Source of the DNA: Strigamia acuminata
Lineage: Eukaryota; Arthropoda; Chilopoda; Geophilomorpha; Linotaeniidae
DNA length: 64,000 nt
Assembly (NCBI GenBank): GCA_949358305.1
Contig: OX442314.1
Location: forward strand, 29,621,118 to 29,685,117
Direction: 5' to 3'
The notes under the pieces were generated by a model that did no database searches, had not been told where the DNA came from, and was given only the letters and a program-made list of their open reading frames with translations. Of this stretch, positions 1 through 11,975 are shown one piece after another; within the stretch, counting starts at the first letter, position 1; every line of letters starts with the position of its first letter. The translations under genes and the position numbers were made by a program.

Positions 1-2742
1 ATCGTCACAGCTTGCTTCACTTGTTGCATCTACCAGATTTTTAGTAGTGTGAGCACTTACCTCGAAGACTCGATTACAATGGCAGTGGAATTCAGACCAC
101 AGACCTATTTCTCATTTCCTTCGGTCACTTTTTGCAATATGAAAATAGTGCACTTAATGTGGAATTCTTCAGGGCGTATGGTTAATCAAAATGGTCTCAT
201 CAGTACTGACCAATTATGGAATACAATTGGTAGAATGAATCCTGAGGAGTTGAGCGTCACGGTGGTGGTAAGTACAGATAATTAATAAAATGTCAACAGT
301 GTCAACAATTGGTAGAAAAGGACCTGTTAAAACTATACGAGGTTGTGTTTAATTTTTTACAATTGAAATTTTGTTTTTAATCCAGTGCGGGGAAGAAACG
401 GGGATCAACTGTACTGGACCAGAGATTTCTCTAATGAAAACTGATTTAATAAAAGCTGATTTAATAAAAGCTGAATCTGTGAACACAGTGTTAGGAAATT
501 GTCTGATGCTTACCATGAGTAATACATCTAAAACAAACGTTTTTAAGGACAAAGTTTGCACTAAAAGGTTATGCTGGAGTTTTAAGGGGTAGAAAATCTT
601 AATTCAGAATAATTAATTAAATAAATAACTTCTTATAATTATAAATTTCTCGCAAAAAAATTATCTTATTGAAGAAAATTGTTATTCCTAAATGCTTTAA
701 GCCTCCAAGACCAAGGGTTAAGAGGATCTCTGGGGAAGAGATGTTTCACTAACAATCGAAAAACCTGTGCAAACTTTGTTTATAACAGTGTATTCAATCT
801 GTAGCTGGAAAACAATGTCTTTTGTTTGTGGTATTTAATTATAGAGCGTGAAATGAAGTACAAGGGTCCATTCACTTATATCAAATTCAAATGGAACTTT
901 ACAGTTAACAACACCTATAAATATAATTCATCACTTGAAAATAAATTGTCTGTAAGTTTTAAGCAGAAATGTCGCAAGATTTAAATATTCAATTAGTACT
1001 TTCCACTTGTAGTTTCACCTACACAATGATACATTCAAGCATGTCTATGATGGCTTAGTAACAGCTGAAGATTGTCTTATCGGTTATACTACAAAATATC
1101 GAGTAATTGAAAAACAGGTGTCGGCAAGTTTAATGACAATTTTAAACTGACTTTTCTAATATAGTTAGTGTTAGTGTGTCCGACCTAGGACGATTATGCT
1201 ATATTCGCCTCCCTACATAACCTTGCACTTTTATTGCCCTGTTGTATATGTGACGCTGGGTAAATGCCAGTAGTTGTGGTAATCCTCTGTTTACACGGGA
1301 GGCGTATTTACAAACTAGAGGCGCTTCAGGAGTCTTTGCGGCCCGGAGTGACTAATGCATCTAACAGAATTATTAACGCAGAAAGGCAAGTTCCCTGCTC
1401 AGGTTGCGCTTACCTCACCTTAACTGGGTCAAACAAAACACAGCGAAACAAATCAAACTAACGCACAATTTCAACGTTATTGATGTATTAGTCCTTCCTG
1501 GCCAAGGATTCTTGATGCGCCTGCAGTTTGTAAATGTGCGTACTTGACAACTCTGATCCAGTAAAAAGAGTGTACGGTAAGTCCCAAGCTTAATCGTCTA
1601 ATACCATGTTCAGACTATGCTTTTGGATCTCATCCAAAGCTGCGGATCTAGATCCAAGATTGGTGTGAACAATCAACTCCGTTGACGGATCTTGATTGCA
1701 CACAACTCCATGCAAGTGAATATTGGAACTCTGCTCAGTTGGATCTGATCGGGCGGATCGGATCCAGCCAAACTCGATCCGTTGGAGTGAACATGGTATT
1801 AAGTACAACGCAAGGGCACCGCAGGTTTTTTGGAACGGTGGTACACAATCAAACCTACCAAATCTAAAGTGGCACCAGTGCCATCTAGGTAAAATAATGT
1901 TTATTTCAGTTTAAGAATTTAAATTTGTATCGCAATCCCTGTGCATCGGCAGATGAAGTTGCCACATGTTTTAATAACTGCAGTCTACAGGAATCGCTGC
2001 GCTTGTTAACTTGTGGGTAAGAGATAACAAAGTTCATTTACTTCCACATGTCTTAGTAATACAGTCGAAACTCTTTATAACGAATCGCGATATAACGAAT
2101 TATCGATATAACAAATACCTAAAAATGGCTGGTTTGGTTGGCTGACCATAGAACACCGTGTTAAATAATTTCGATCTAACGAATTCTCGTTGTAACGAAT
2201 CGATTTCTCGGGTCCCTTGCGATTCGTTATAAAGAGTTTCCACTGTATGACAACATTACAAGACATTTTAGTGGCATTTCCGATTTACTTCCATTCTCGT
2301 GCAATGTTGGTTTTATTTTCTGTGTTGTGATTTGCTTCTGTTTTTATTTACAAGATTCCCTTTTATCGATTCTACCTATCAATTACCACAATGCAACAGC
2401 ACTGAGGAAGCTGTTAATAATTATAAGAAATTGACGGAGATCGCTATCAACTCGGGAAGAAATGTCGAATTGTGCCAATGCAAACGGAAATGCAACGAGA
2501 TGAAATACACATTGTATAAGGAAAGTGAGAGAAAGAATGATATAACACACTCCACACAAGTGATTTTACTTTATGCGGCCGATACACACGAAACTTTAAC
2601 CGAGCGGCAAATGTTCCCGATTTCAGGATTGTTCAGTGATATTGGAGGAACCATTGGTCTATACCTTGGCATAAGCGTATTCACAATTTTTGATCTCATT
2701 GGTTTTCTAATAAAAAAATTGATTTCCAAGTTTAATTTTTAA
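1..2742 (+). CDS. DEG/ENaC sodium channel copy A (5' end outside window)
   Basis: Subunit of a trimeric, amiloride-type sodium channel of the plasma membrane. Exons are 1-267 (partial), 386-518, 845-951, 1013-1117, 1910-2016 and 2355-2742, with GT-AG borders and phases 0,1,0,0,2. The visible part of exon 1 starts inside the first membrane segment and runs into FPSVTFCN, the family motif after it. Exon 6 holds the cysteine motif CQCKRKCNEMKY, then SDIGGTIGLYLGIS with the G-x-S selectivity filter and the second membrane segment. The reading frame is open throughout. Exon 2 is 30 bp and exon 3 is 9 bp longer than in the sister copies; exon 2 carries a tandem 15-bp duplication (DLIKA twice). The intron 4 donor is GTGTCG, weaker than in the others. 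Introns 2, 4 and 5 contain MITEs. Family is certain; ligand and physiological role are unknown. Confidence 0.88.
560..717 (+). repeat. 5'-truncated piggyBac-type MITE in intron 2 of copy A
   Basis: This stretch matches the 3' half of the complete element at 48,169-48,633 (shared text around GCTGGAGTTTTAAGGGG and the end GCCTCCAA...GGG). It stops at GGG directly before TTAA at 718-721. The left end is not recognisable. Confidence 0.55.
1599..1801. repeat. Palindromic MITE in intron 4 of copy A
   Basis: The ends are inverted repeats: TAATACCATGTTCA at the left and TGAACATGGTATTA at the right. Internal text such as GGATCTAGATCCAAGATTGG is shared with the larger element at 6,291-6,620 in intron 4 of copy B. 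It has no coding capacity. Confidence 0.7.
2062..2245. repeat. TA-flanked MITE, pogo/Tigger-like ends, intron 5 of copy A
   Basis: The terminal inverted repeats run CAGTCGAAACTCTTTATAAC at the left and, inverted, CAGTGGAAACTCTTTATAAC at the right. TA lies on each side (2060-2061, 2246-2247). The interior repeats TATAACGAAT-like words. The termini resemble non-autonomous pogo/Tigger elements. No ORF. Confidence 0.75.
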
Positions 2743-3440
2743 GGAAAATACTTGAAAGAGCAAGAAAAGGAAAATGATGATCAAACATGAACCAACTTAA
2801 TGGTGATCAGACGCAAATTGGTTGAAATTTCGGGAAAACGTTACAAAAATGTTAAGAAATCATATACATATTAGTGCAGAAATTAGCAAAAATACTGCTA
2901 GTCTTCAGACGAAATCGTGCCGGATTTATTTTTTTTTTTTTGGTGCCGAAAACATTAAAATTAGTGCGCCATTATTTGAAATTATTTTCTGCCATTACCA
3001 TGCATGTTTAAAAATATTTCACTCTTTATTAAAGCTATTGCACATTGATATTAGGCTGACGCCATCTCGTGTTAATAAGTAGTGCTAATTTCTGTGTTGT
3101 GTTGTTTTAACCTCCTTAAAATTTATGGGAAACTAATGATTAGTAATAAAATGTAGAATATTAGCTCAGCCATGAAAATGTCTGAGTGACAATTTAAAAT
3201 TTATATTCCACCTGTAACGACCCATTACTATGTGTACCTTTCGCTGACACTTGACTTTTACGACATGTTGGCACGGAAATAATAAACTCGATAACTTATG
3301 ACCTCCACTTCACACTTCAATATTGTCATTTAGTGGCAATGGCGCCGCAACCAAAACTGTTCCGTGTTAGATTTCCTCGTAAAACGTAAAACGTAAGAAA
3401 AACGTGACAGAACATAAAAAAAGCAGTTGGAAAATTTGAG
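2743..3440 (+). other. Spacer between copy A and the pseudogene
   Basis: AT-rich with no gene. Positions 3231-3300 contain ACGACATGTTGGCACGG and TAAACTCGATAACTTATGAC, which resemble the upstream block found before other copies. This is probably the decayed 5' region of the pseudogene that follows. Confidence 0.5.
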
Positions 3441-3643
3441 TTTCTGCGATTTAACAAATTCTACGATGACTCGTGCGGTCCATTTTTCAAATTTGCAGTA
3501 CGGATTTGTTATTCTATTTGCTGGCAGTTTTATTTAACTATAATCGGACATCAGATGAAAAGAAAAATGATTATTTCAGTACTGCAGAATTGTGGAATAC
3601 AGTTGGTCAAATAAAACGAGAGGAATTCCGTGTAATTGCATCG
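3441..3643 (+). pseudogene. Truncated DEG/ENaC exon-1 pseudogene
   Basis: The start reads FLRFNKFYDD, matching the pre-membrane motif FLGLNKFYDR of intact copies. The end reads ELWNTVGQIKREEF and is followed by a proper donor GTAAGT at 3644, exactly like exon 1 elsewhere. The two parts lie in different frames, and the first membrane segment and the FPS-x-T-LC region between them are missing. No exon 2-6 matches lie before copy B begins at 4,067. It is a dead remnant of a ninth array member. Confidence 0.8.
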
Positions 3644-4066
3644 GTAAGTTCTGAATTTAGTGTTTCATAATCCAATGTTAGACAGCTACAGTCTACTCTA
3701 AAATAAATTAAATAAATACTGCGTAATATTAAACACAATTGCAAAATTAATTTACAGCGATTGGTGAAAGAAATGACGAAAAAGAGGGAAATTAGACCTA
3801 TAGTGACCATTGACCCAACAATCTATTAAAATTATTGACCATTGGTGCATAAAATTAATGGTAAACTGATAATTTGCTAATAAAACATGGAGTAAGGACG
3901 TAGAAGTTGTGTATCTGGTAATAAATCATCAAGTTTTATGGTAATACATTAAATAATTTTGTTTATGTACCGGTATAAGCGATAATTTGCAAGTTGTTTT
4001 TCTTACGTTACAGGAAATACACCAAGAACAAGTTAATGACTTTTTTAACAAGTTTTACATTATTTT

Positions 4067-7000
4067 ATGACACGTAGAATTATGCACTCCCCAACTTGTC
4101 GACTTCAATATCGCCGTGTATTTGCAACGATGCTGCAACCACACAGGTTGCGAGCTGTCCGGAGCAGAGACGAATGGACAAAGCAAGTCCGACACAAACC
4201 AGCAGCTGAGCGAACCGAATTTTTGGGATTGGACAAATTCAGCGATCCGTCCAAAAGTTCGTTTTACAAATTGGCTAGGTTTATTTGTGTTGTGAGTTGC
4301 TTCACTTGTTGTTCCTATCAAATCGCAAATCGTGTGAGAACGTATCTCGATCGTCCGATCACACTTGAAGTACGGTGGAGACCACAGACGACATTCTACT
4401 TCCCTTCAGTCACTTCATGCGGTTCGAATCTGGTAAATACTATGATACAAAGAGCCAATGGAAGTTTAAATGGACCGTTCATTAACGAGCGAGATAATAG
4501 CACATACATATGGAACACAGTGGGTAAAATAAATATGGAGGACTTGAAGACAACTACAGGCGTAAGTTAAGAAAATTTGATAAAAATCACGTTTATTTTG
4601 AAACATAGAAATGTGTATGTAGTTTATGTCGGGTTTGGTTTTTACAACCAAATTTAAAATGGCTGCCGCGAAAGTTGATCGAGGGATCATTTAAGGGTCT
4701 GGGTTAGGGGTCATCGACAGTTTAGGCAATTATTGATGTAGTTTTAAGGATTGGGGAAGATTGATGAGGGGAGACACAAAAAACTCAACCATACCGTATA
4801 AGGGTTACTACGGAAGTCCTGTTACAATTTTATTTCAACGTTAAAGTCGCTGAGCACCAGGTGGGGCTCTTACAAAACTATCATCACAGAATCTCATTTT
4901 ACAATAATTATTGCCGCCTCCGATTAAGTGTCAGGGTCACCAAATTTGGTAATTATTCCCTAATTTTATTCATTTTTTTAGAAGAAAAAAACGTGCATAC
5001 CGCACGGGTGACTGCTAGTCAACTTCTATCTCTTAAAACGATTCATTTTAGGTACAATGTTCCAATTAGCAAAGTTTTAGATTATAAGAACACACGTATG
5101 CAAAGTGTCATAAATTGGCATAAAATACCTTCGTTCCTTTGAAATTATACATGTGATCCCCGAATAAAATACAATACCTCCTGTTTTTGTAAAATAAGCA
5201 TTTTTTATTTCCGTCAAAACTAAAATCCAGCAGAATCGTAAATAGGTATACATAGTTTTTTTGTCAAAAATCTAAGTCGACTTTATGAACTTTCAAAACA
5301 TTAGTATAAGTTATTTGAAACATCCTGTAAGTAATAGAATATGTTCGGTATACTTATGTGATTTTTTTATTATCTTATTTTGCTAAGGCGTGCTTTCTGG
5401 AAACAATTGGCAAATGTAATCAATCCATGCAAAATGAATATGTGGACACAGTACTTGGAAGATGTGTAAAGACTACCATGAGTAAGATAAAATCCAAAAT
5501 CAATGAGATATAAACTGCACAGGACAAGCAATCTTGTGTGCAACGAAGTTGTATCGTTTATTCGACTTTCATCTTTTCGACTGTATTCACAAAATCATTA
5601 GACAATTTTAAATTTATTTATATATAAAAACGCTAGCATTAGGTGGTAACATAATAATTATTTTTTCATATACTTGTAAATAAGATGTTATTAAAGTTTT
5701 TATTGATGTAATGTTTTGCCAGGCTCGCCATGTTGTCACGAAATCCTATTACATATACAGTAAGTTTAAAAAATATCTGATTTTTTTTGAAGTTGTAATA
5801 AAATTTTCAAATTGTCTAGTGACTTTGTGAACACCCTTCAATATATTTAATTTGAATTCAATTGATAAATAATAAATAATAATTTAATTCTAGAAGAACA
5901 AATGGAATATATAGGTCCTTATACACACATCACTTTGTCCTGGAAAGAATTTGCAATGCCGTTTCCCAAACCGTATGGAAATTTTTTCTTTGTAGGTTTT
6001 CATAATGAAAATGTGCAAGTGACAATTTAAATATGAAATTATAATTTCTATCTTGTAGTTTTTTCTTAACGGTGATAATTTCACGCATGTGCATGATGGA
6101 TTAAGAACAGCTGAAATAGCCCTTGCGAGTGATTCTACAACATTTCGAGTATTTGCAAAAGAGGTAGTAAGAAATGTTACAAAAATCTATTGCCAAATAA
6201 ATTTGTGGTTTGAAATAATTTTCAATTAATTAATTGGAAATTATTTCAAAGCACAAAATTTTGGAAAAGTGGTGCAGGCAATGTAATATCTAATACCATG
6301 TTCACACCAAGCTTTTAGATCTCATCCGAAGCTGCGGACCTGGATCCAAGATTGGTGTGAACACTGAACTCCGTTCACGGATCTAGATCCATGTGCCCAA
6401 CAACTCCGTTCATTTAATCGAGTTCCCACAACTTTATTCGACGATTGGATTCGGATTGGAATGCATTAAACAATGTCAGCAGTCATTCCATTGTTGCGCA
6501 TCACATTTTGGTGTGAACACAACTCCATCCAAGTGAATATTGAAGCTCAGTTCAGTTGGATCTGATGGGACGGATGAGATCCAGCCAAACTCTATTCGTT
6601 GGTGTGAACATGGTTCTTAACTTAACCTCGGATGATCAACTATACTCTGGGCCTATTACCCATTGGCTGGGCCTTTTCGCTTGTGTAGTGATACCAAAAA
6701 ATAGATCAAAACACTGGCTGACATTTTGACTGCTTTCCAGACAAAACAACCAATAAAAAATTAGAAAATTGTTTGCTTTCCTGACAAAGCAAGCAATAAA
6801 CTGAAAAAACATAAATGTTAAATAAAAACAATGCGGGACAACTTGGGTTTAAAAAAAATGGCGGATTTGAAGTCCTGTACTGATCGTCCTAGACTTAACC
6901 AACCAAAGACGATGCAAGTGGCTCTCCACACCACTCACAATTTGTTGACATCGTTCACTTCTTTGTTTAAAATCAGTCAGATTGGTCTTTAAATTGTATA

Positions 7001-7574
7001 AATCGATGTACATTTTAGTTCAAGAATTTAAACTTGCCTCATAATCCATGTGCACCAGCTGAAGAAGTCAACCAATGTATTAATGATTGCATTAACAATA
7101 TATTTTTGAAGAACTTAACTTGTGGGTGAGGTTTATTTTTAATAAATTACTTTCATTTCTGTTCGTGTTTTGACGACTTTTATTTCTCTTGCCAGATTGC
7201 CATTTATTAATTCTGCATTATCACTTTGCACCAGTTTTGTAGAAACAATGCAAAATCATTTGAAATGTTTGCCAATCGCTATGACAATTAACCAGTTTAT
7301 GAAATCTTGTCAATGTAAACGCAAATGCAACGAGATCAAATACACATTGTATAAGGACAGTGTAAAAAAGAATGACATGAACAAAACAGAATTGCAATTA
7401 ATTTTTGCGGACGAAACACATCAAGAATTTTTGGAGGAAGAAATGCTTCCGCTTTCAGCATTGCTCAGTGAAATTGGAGGAACCATTGGTCTATACCTCG
7501 GCATAAGCATATTCACAGTTTTTGATTTTGTTAATGGTGTGATCCATCGTTTACTTTCCAAATTCAAACACTAA
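4067..7574 (+). CDS. DEG/ENaC sodium channel copy B
   Basis: Sodium-channel subunit of about 425 residues. Exons: 4067-4561, 5388-5481, 5894-5991, 6059-6163, 7019-7125, 7196-7574. A downstream Met at 4130 is an alternative start that fits the MLQ opening of copies C and D better. The N terminus carries FLGLDKFSD, then membrane segment 1, then FPSVTSC. The last exon carries CQCKRKCNEIKY and SEIGGTIGLYLGIS with membrane segment 2. It is the most diverged copy: exon 2 is 94 instead of 103 bp and lacks the usual C-x-D/E opening, and SDIGG reads SEIGG. All splice sites are canonical and no stop interrupts it. Introns 1 and 4 are long (826 and 855 bp), and intron 4 holds MITE sequence. The upstream block of the later copies is not evident here. 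Confidence 0.88.
6291..6620. repeat. Palindromic MITE in intron 4 of copy B
   Basis: The start TAATACCATGTTCACACCAA is mirrored by TTGGTGTGAACATGGTTCTTA at the end. It is a longer relative of the element at 1,599-1,801 and lies in the same intron of a paralogue. No ORF. Confidence 0.7.
6640..6845 (+). repeat. Partial copy of the 44,108-44,515 repeat family
   Basis: CCATTGGCTGGGCC, GTGTAGTGAT, AAAAATAGATC and CTGACAAAGCAAGCAATAAA recur in the same order in the complete element at 44,108-44,515. This copy is diverged and lacks a clear second terminal repeat. Confidence 0.5.
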
Positions 7575-8122
7575 AATGTAACTTCAATGCAGAAATTGGG
7601 TAGCCAAGATAAAAACCAATCTTTGCACTTTTACCACTCATTTATCAGAAAATTGTATGAATTCTTTGTAGTGATCCACTAAATAAGAACTAATAATAAT
7701 CAAACTTGTGACCACTGTTTGTAGATTACATAGTTTGTCACTAATTGTAATTACATAAATAAGAGCACTTGAACTTTGTGGAAACTGACGGTTTCCAAAG
7801 GAACTAATTTAGTTTATAAGTTTGACCACAACGGCGCAGGTGCAAATTCACCTTGTGACCCACTTATGTTAATTCCTAGAAAAGGGGGACTTAATCCCTT
7901 CATTGTATTGTTCTACACAAGAATAAAAATTTACTGTACTTTTGTAAATGTAACTGTACACCATGCGTTTTTCTTGTGTCTGCTGAATCAAGTTAAATCC
8001 GACTCCATCAGTGTTCCAATGAGAATTTCAATACATATAACAAGTTATATAATAATAAGTTAGTCATTTATGTACTTAACAATATTCATTTTGGATTACA
8101 TTAACATCCATTGTAAAGTTGC
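7575..8122 (+). other. Spacer between copies B and C
   Basis: AT-rich 3' flank of copy B with no gene or recognisable element. A 95-codon open stretch at 7776-8063 has no family signature and is probably chance. Confidence 0.4.
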
Positions 8123-8154
8123 CTAGGAGCAGTTCCTAGGAGCAGTTCCTAGGG
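8123..8154 (+). repeat. 13-bp tandem repeat
   Basis: CTAGGAGCAGTTC occurs twice in full, followed by a partial third unit (CTAGG). It lies just upstream of the copy C promoter block and is absent from the matching flank of copy D. Confidence 0.7.
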
Positions 8155-8177
8155 GATAAAACATGTATTGATAATTT

Positions 8178-8285
8178 CAAATTGATTTTACACTAAACAA
8201 GTTGCTAATCACCATTTGCTGCACGACATCCGCTCTTCATTTTTTATATACGACACGAAAGTGTAAACTCGATAAAAATTTACCT
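8178..8285 (+). promoter_or_regulatory. Conserved upstream block of copy C
   Basis: AAATTGATTTTACAC, then ATTTGCTGCACGACATCCGC, then CACGAAAGTGTAAACTCGAT. The same ordered words precede copies D-H, ending some 25-100 bp before each start codon. This is likely core promoter and 5' UTR; the role is inferred from conservation only. Confidence 0.5.
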
Positions 8286-8316
8286 AATTTTCTTCAACAG
8301 CGTCAGTTGTGCAATC

Positions 8317-11282
8317 ATGCTGCAACGCAAACGGGCTCGTCCTAGTTATCCCATCAAAGTATTCGTGTACAGGTGCAAAAGTGTAAAAAAAGTTAGCCGT
8401 GTCAGATTCGAAGAACAGCAAATTCAATTTTTGGGATTGAACAAATTGAATGATCGATCGTACAGCGTATTTTCCAAACTTATTTGGTTTATAATTGTCG
8501 TGGCTTGCTTCAGCGCTTGTTGCTTTCAAATTTCCTCACGCTTAATCTTCTACCTTGAAGGATCAATTACACTCGAAGTTAAATTAACACCGCAAACGTT
8601 TATCACATTTCCTTCGGTTACGTTATGCAGCACAAATATGATGTTTATGATGTTAAAATTAAGAGAAGATAAGTCAGACGAGCACATTGTAAACAATCAA
8701 ATCGATACGGTCAATTTATGGAATACAGTGGGTCAAGTGCATCCGAAAGACTTACTTTCCTTTTTCATGGTAAGTTTACATAAAATTGACCAAATATTAC
8801 ACTTGTGACTTAAATCAAGTTTGCGCCCGGTAATTAGATAACGGGCACAAATTGTTCAAGCAAAGAGATCAAATTTTGAATGAAATACGTTTGTTTTTCA
8901 CTAGTGTAAAGACCACACCAGCGGTGGCTGTAAAAAACCAGTTGTTCAAACAATGATAACTGAAACCTTTAATACGGTATATGGAAGTTGTACTATGCTT
9001 ACTATGAGTAAAGGATTTATGTTATCTTCAAAATATAAATATCTTATTGAGACAGGGTTTGGAGTACACAGTACTCAGCAGTGCCGGACTGACCAGAGCG
9101 TAAGCTTGCTCAATGGAAAGTGGGCCCTGGTGATTTTATCCCCCTTTAAATTATTTTATTCTAATTGATGTCTTTGATCAACTGAAACGGGGCCCTTCGA
9201 GATCTGGGGGTCTTGGGGGAGTCCCCAATGCGTCCATACTACTGTATGATATGAATGGTGTAAACATGATGTCAAGAGTTCTTTTTAGTTCCGGCGTATA
9301 CCAGAACTTTTGCAAGTGATGTTACCGTAATTTAAGTTTAGAATAGCGTGTGGGGAGGGGGGGGGGGGCTCCAAACCTATTGATTGATAAATAAGCTTAC
9401 TTGCATATTTGTAGAGGAGAAAATGCTATTTAGAGGTCGAACTACATATGTTGAGCTTTTTTGGAACAGTGTTAACTCAACTTATCCCCCACCAGAAGAA
9501 AATGCAATAGTAGTAGGTTTTTATAAGGAAAATCTTGAAAAAAGACAATTGCATTATAATTTTTCTTGGGGGGGTGATTTTTAGTTTTCTCTCTTCAAGG
9601 ATACATTCAAGCATGTACATGATGGCATAATTGTTGCCGATTATGCTGATGTCAATTATTATACAAGATTTCGGATATCTGCAAAAGAGGTAAAGTATAT
9701 TGCATTCAAATAGCTTCTGTTTTTGCTATTTTTGATGTTTCTATAAATATTAATGGACATAAACAGTCATAAACCATAATCAAAAAACGTATACCGGTAA
9801 ACAGAAATAAGAACATGGTTTTAACTGTCAAAACTTGGATTAGGTTTAGGTTTAGGTTCAAGAAAAGCTAACATAACCATTCCAGGAACTCTAGTGATCA
9901 TAAGGGGCCTAGAGCAGCATTTCTCAAACTACAGTGTACTCTGTACGGATCGGACATAGGACGGGTCCCAGAAAATTGTACAGACTAAAGGTGGAAACAC
10001 AATGGAACGGGTAAAATTCCAAAACTTGCTATAAAAAAATAGTACAAGTTTAAAGATGGAGTCATTTACAAGCTCACTTGACCCGCTTTTGGCTTACCAG
10101 CTTAACTGGCAAACTCAAGCTAGCTAGGTAGCTAGCAAGAAATTCCCGCCAAAATCTCCTCCAAGAATTTCCTCACGATTCTGATTGGCTGTCAGAGTCA
10201 CATAACCAAAGCACCAGCAAGCTTGAAGCTGGTAAATCAAACTCAGTTTGATCGGAGCGGGTGAGTACAAGCTCGCTGCAAAACAAAGCTTCCAATAAAA
10301 ACGCAAGCTTATGTTTGCTCAAGCCGACGAGTTTTTAGCTGCTTTTTCAAGTAAAAGCAAGCTTTTAAATTTTAACCACTCTCTTGTGTTTCCACCTTTA
10401 GAGGCTCTCCAGAACCTAATAGGGGTGGGAATTTAATAGTGGGTCCAGCAAACCTGCCCACACCACTTTTCACACGATACTATGTCTGGTCTGTACAGAG
10501 GACACTGTACGTAATGTAGCAGCCTGGTATATTTTGTCCGAATATGGTACAGACCGGTAACCAGACGTTGCTTTACTAAGCCTATATACAATCTTTATGC
10601 TTCAGCGATAAGTGGCGGACCGGCAGCTTCTTGCTCGAGGACTGGCACTGGTTCACGGACAACCACTTTACTAGTAGAAGCGCTGACCTCGAGGATTCTT
10701 TTATGGATTGATTTGTGTTTACTTTAGTATAATAATTTGGATATGCCTCACAATCCCTGTGCTCCAGAAGAGGAAGTCGTTTCTTGTTTGAACAAATGCA
10801 TTGACAAAAAAATGTTGCAGAATATGACTTGTGGGTAAGATGACAAAGTGTTTTTTAAAAAACTTTTTTTTTTGTACTATAATTCTTGTGTTTTTGTCAG
10901 ATTGCCATTTATCAATTCTTCATTGCCGCAGTGCACTAGCGTTAGCGAAACTGTAGATAATTACGTGTTTGCGTTAGAATTTACTTTGACAATTGCACAC
11001 CAATGTCAGTCTTGTAGATGCAAACGCAAATGCAACGAAGTAAAATACACACTGCACAAGGATATTCAGAGAAGAATTAAAGAGAGTGACATTACGTACT
11101 TGAGGTTGTTCTATGCAGACGATACACACGAGACATTAACAGAGCGGGAACTGTTCACGCTCTCAGAATTGTTCAGTGATATTGGAGGAACCATGGGTGT
11201 ATATCTTGGCATTAGCATATTCACAATTATTGATCTTACTAGCACTCTAATCCGAAAAACACTTCAATTTGTTTCCAATTGA
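8317..11282 (+). CDS. DEG/ENaC sodium channel copy C
   Basis: Sodium-channel subunit of 415 residues. Exons: 8317-8769, 8905-9007, 9415-9512, 9585-9689, 10728-10834, 10901-11282; canonical borders, phases 0,1,0,0,2. The N-terminal cytoplasmic segment ends in FLGLNKLNDRSYS, followed by membrane segment 1 (about residues 60-80) and FPSVTLCS. The ectodomain keeps the cysteine pairs in exons 2, 5 and 6, including CRCKRKCNEVKY. The pore reads SDIGGTMGVYLGIS, then membrane segment 2 and a short tail. It is the nearest relative of copy D: exon lengths are identical and the flanks align. Intron 4 has expanded to 1,038 bp through repeat insertion (131 bp in D). The Met at 8317 agrees with the same Met in D. 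Confidence 0.92.
9988..10398. repeat. TA-flanked MITE in intron 4 of copy C
   Basis: Terminal inverted repeats AAGGTGGAAACACAA and TTGTGTTTCCACCTT, with TA on each side (9986-9987, 10399-10400). The interior is rich in AGCTAGCT-like and AAGCTTG words and has no ORF. It is absent from intron 4 of the sister copy D, so it inserted after the C/D duplication or was lost from D. Confidence 0.72.
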
Positions 11283-11467
11283 TTTGTAGCTTCAATTTTA
11301 ATTTAAATAAAAATAAAGATTAAAACTTGGTTTGGCATTTATTTTAACTTCTACACACTCAATTCCTCCAACACAACATATTCATCACAATGGGTAGTAC
11401 GGTATTTGAAATGTAATGAATATACCACCAGATGGTATAACAAAACAGATTGCTCCATCCAAATTGA
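11283..11467 (+). other. 3' flank of copy C
   Basis: AATAAA-type polyadenylation signals lie near 11305-11315. The stretch from about 11350 to 11430, ending in ATGAATATACC, aligns with 28390-28451 downstream of copy D. It serves as an unoccupied reference for the two insertions there. Confidence 0.6.
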
Positions 11468-11975
11468 GTGCACATTGTTTTAGCGAATCTCACTTTAGCG
11501 AATCCATTTTAGCGCCAAAAAATTGGCTAAAACGATGTGTTCACTAAAATGGGATTCGCTAAAGTGAGATTCGCTAAAACGGAGTGGTTGAAAATTTTTT
11601 TGATGAATAAAACTACGTTGGAAAAACGTACGCAGACTCCCCGAAATGCTCGGACAACTTCGCCGAAACGAACAACGCCGGTGAATCAAACGACAACTCC
11701 GCAAAAACGAGCGAAATCTACGCAGAAACCGACGAAACCGGCCGAAAAACGGACGAAAACGGCACAAAACAGGCCGAAAATGACGCGCAAATCGACAAAA
11801 TCGCCGGAAAAACGGTCTCGAGTTATTTCTCCGTCCAACTTTGTTTGAAGAAGTGAGAAGTGTAAACGTGCAATTCCTAGTTGGGTTAGTTATTCATTTA
11901 TAATGTGAAAGCACAGTGTTTGATCTTTTTTTAAAAAATTCATTTTTCGCTAAAACGGGCTTCGCTAAAATGCAC
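11468..11975. repeat. Non-autonomous element with iterated TTTTAGCGAA motifs
   Basis: Left end GTGCACATTGTTTTAGCGAA, right end TTCGCTAAAATGCAC. Positions 11477-11580 fold into a near-perfect hairpin of repeated TTTAGCGAATC words. The middle (about 11600-11820) is purine-rich CGAAA/ACGACR low-complexity sequence, giving a 103-codon Lys/Arg/Thr-rich open frame that I do not consider a gene. A related motif cluster lies at 54,795-54,925. Confidence 0.5.

Noticed and set aside
8123-8154. CRISPR-like direct repeats
   Set aside because: Only a 13-bp minisatellite without spacers in an animal genome.
11537-11848. Lys/Arg/Thr-rich 103-codon frame
   Set aside because: Encoded by purine-rich low-complexity sequence inside a repeat; no domain and no splice or promoter context.
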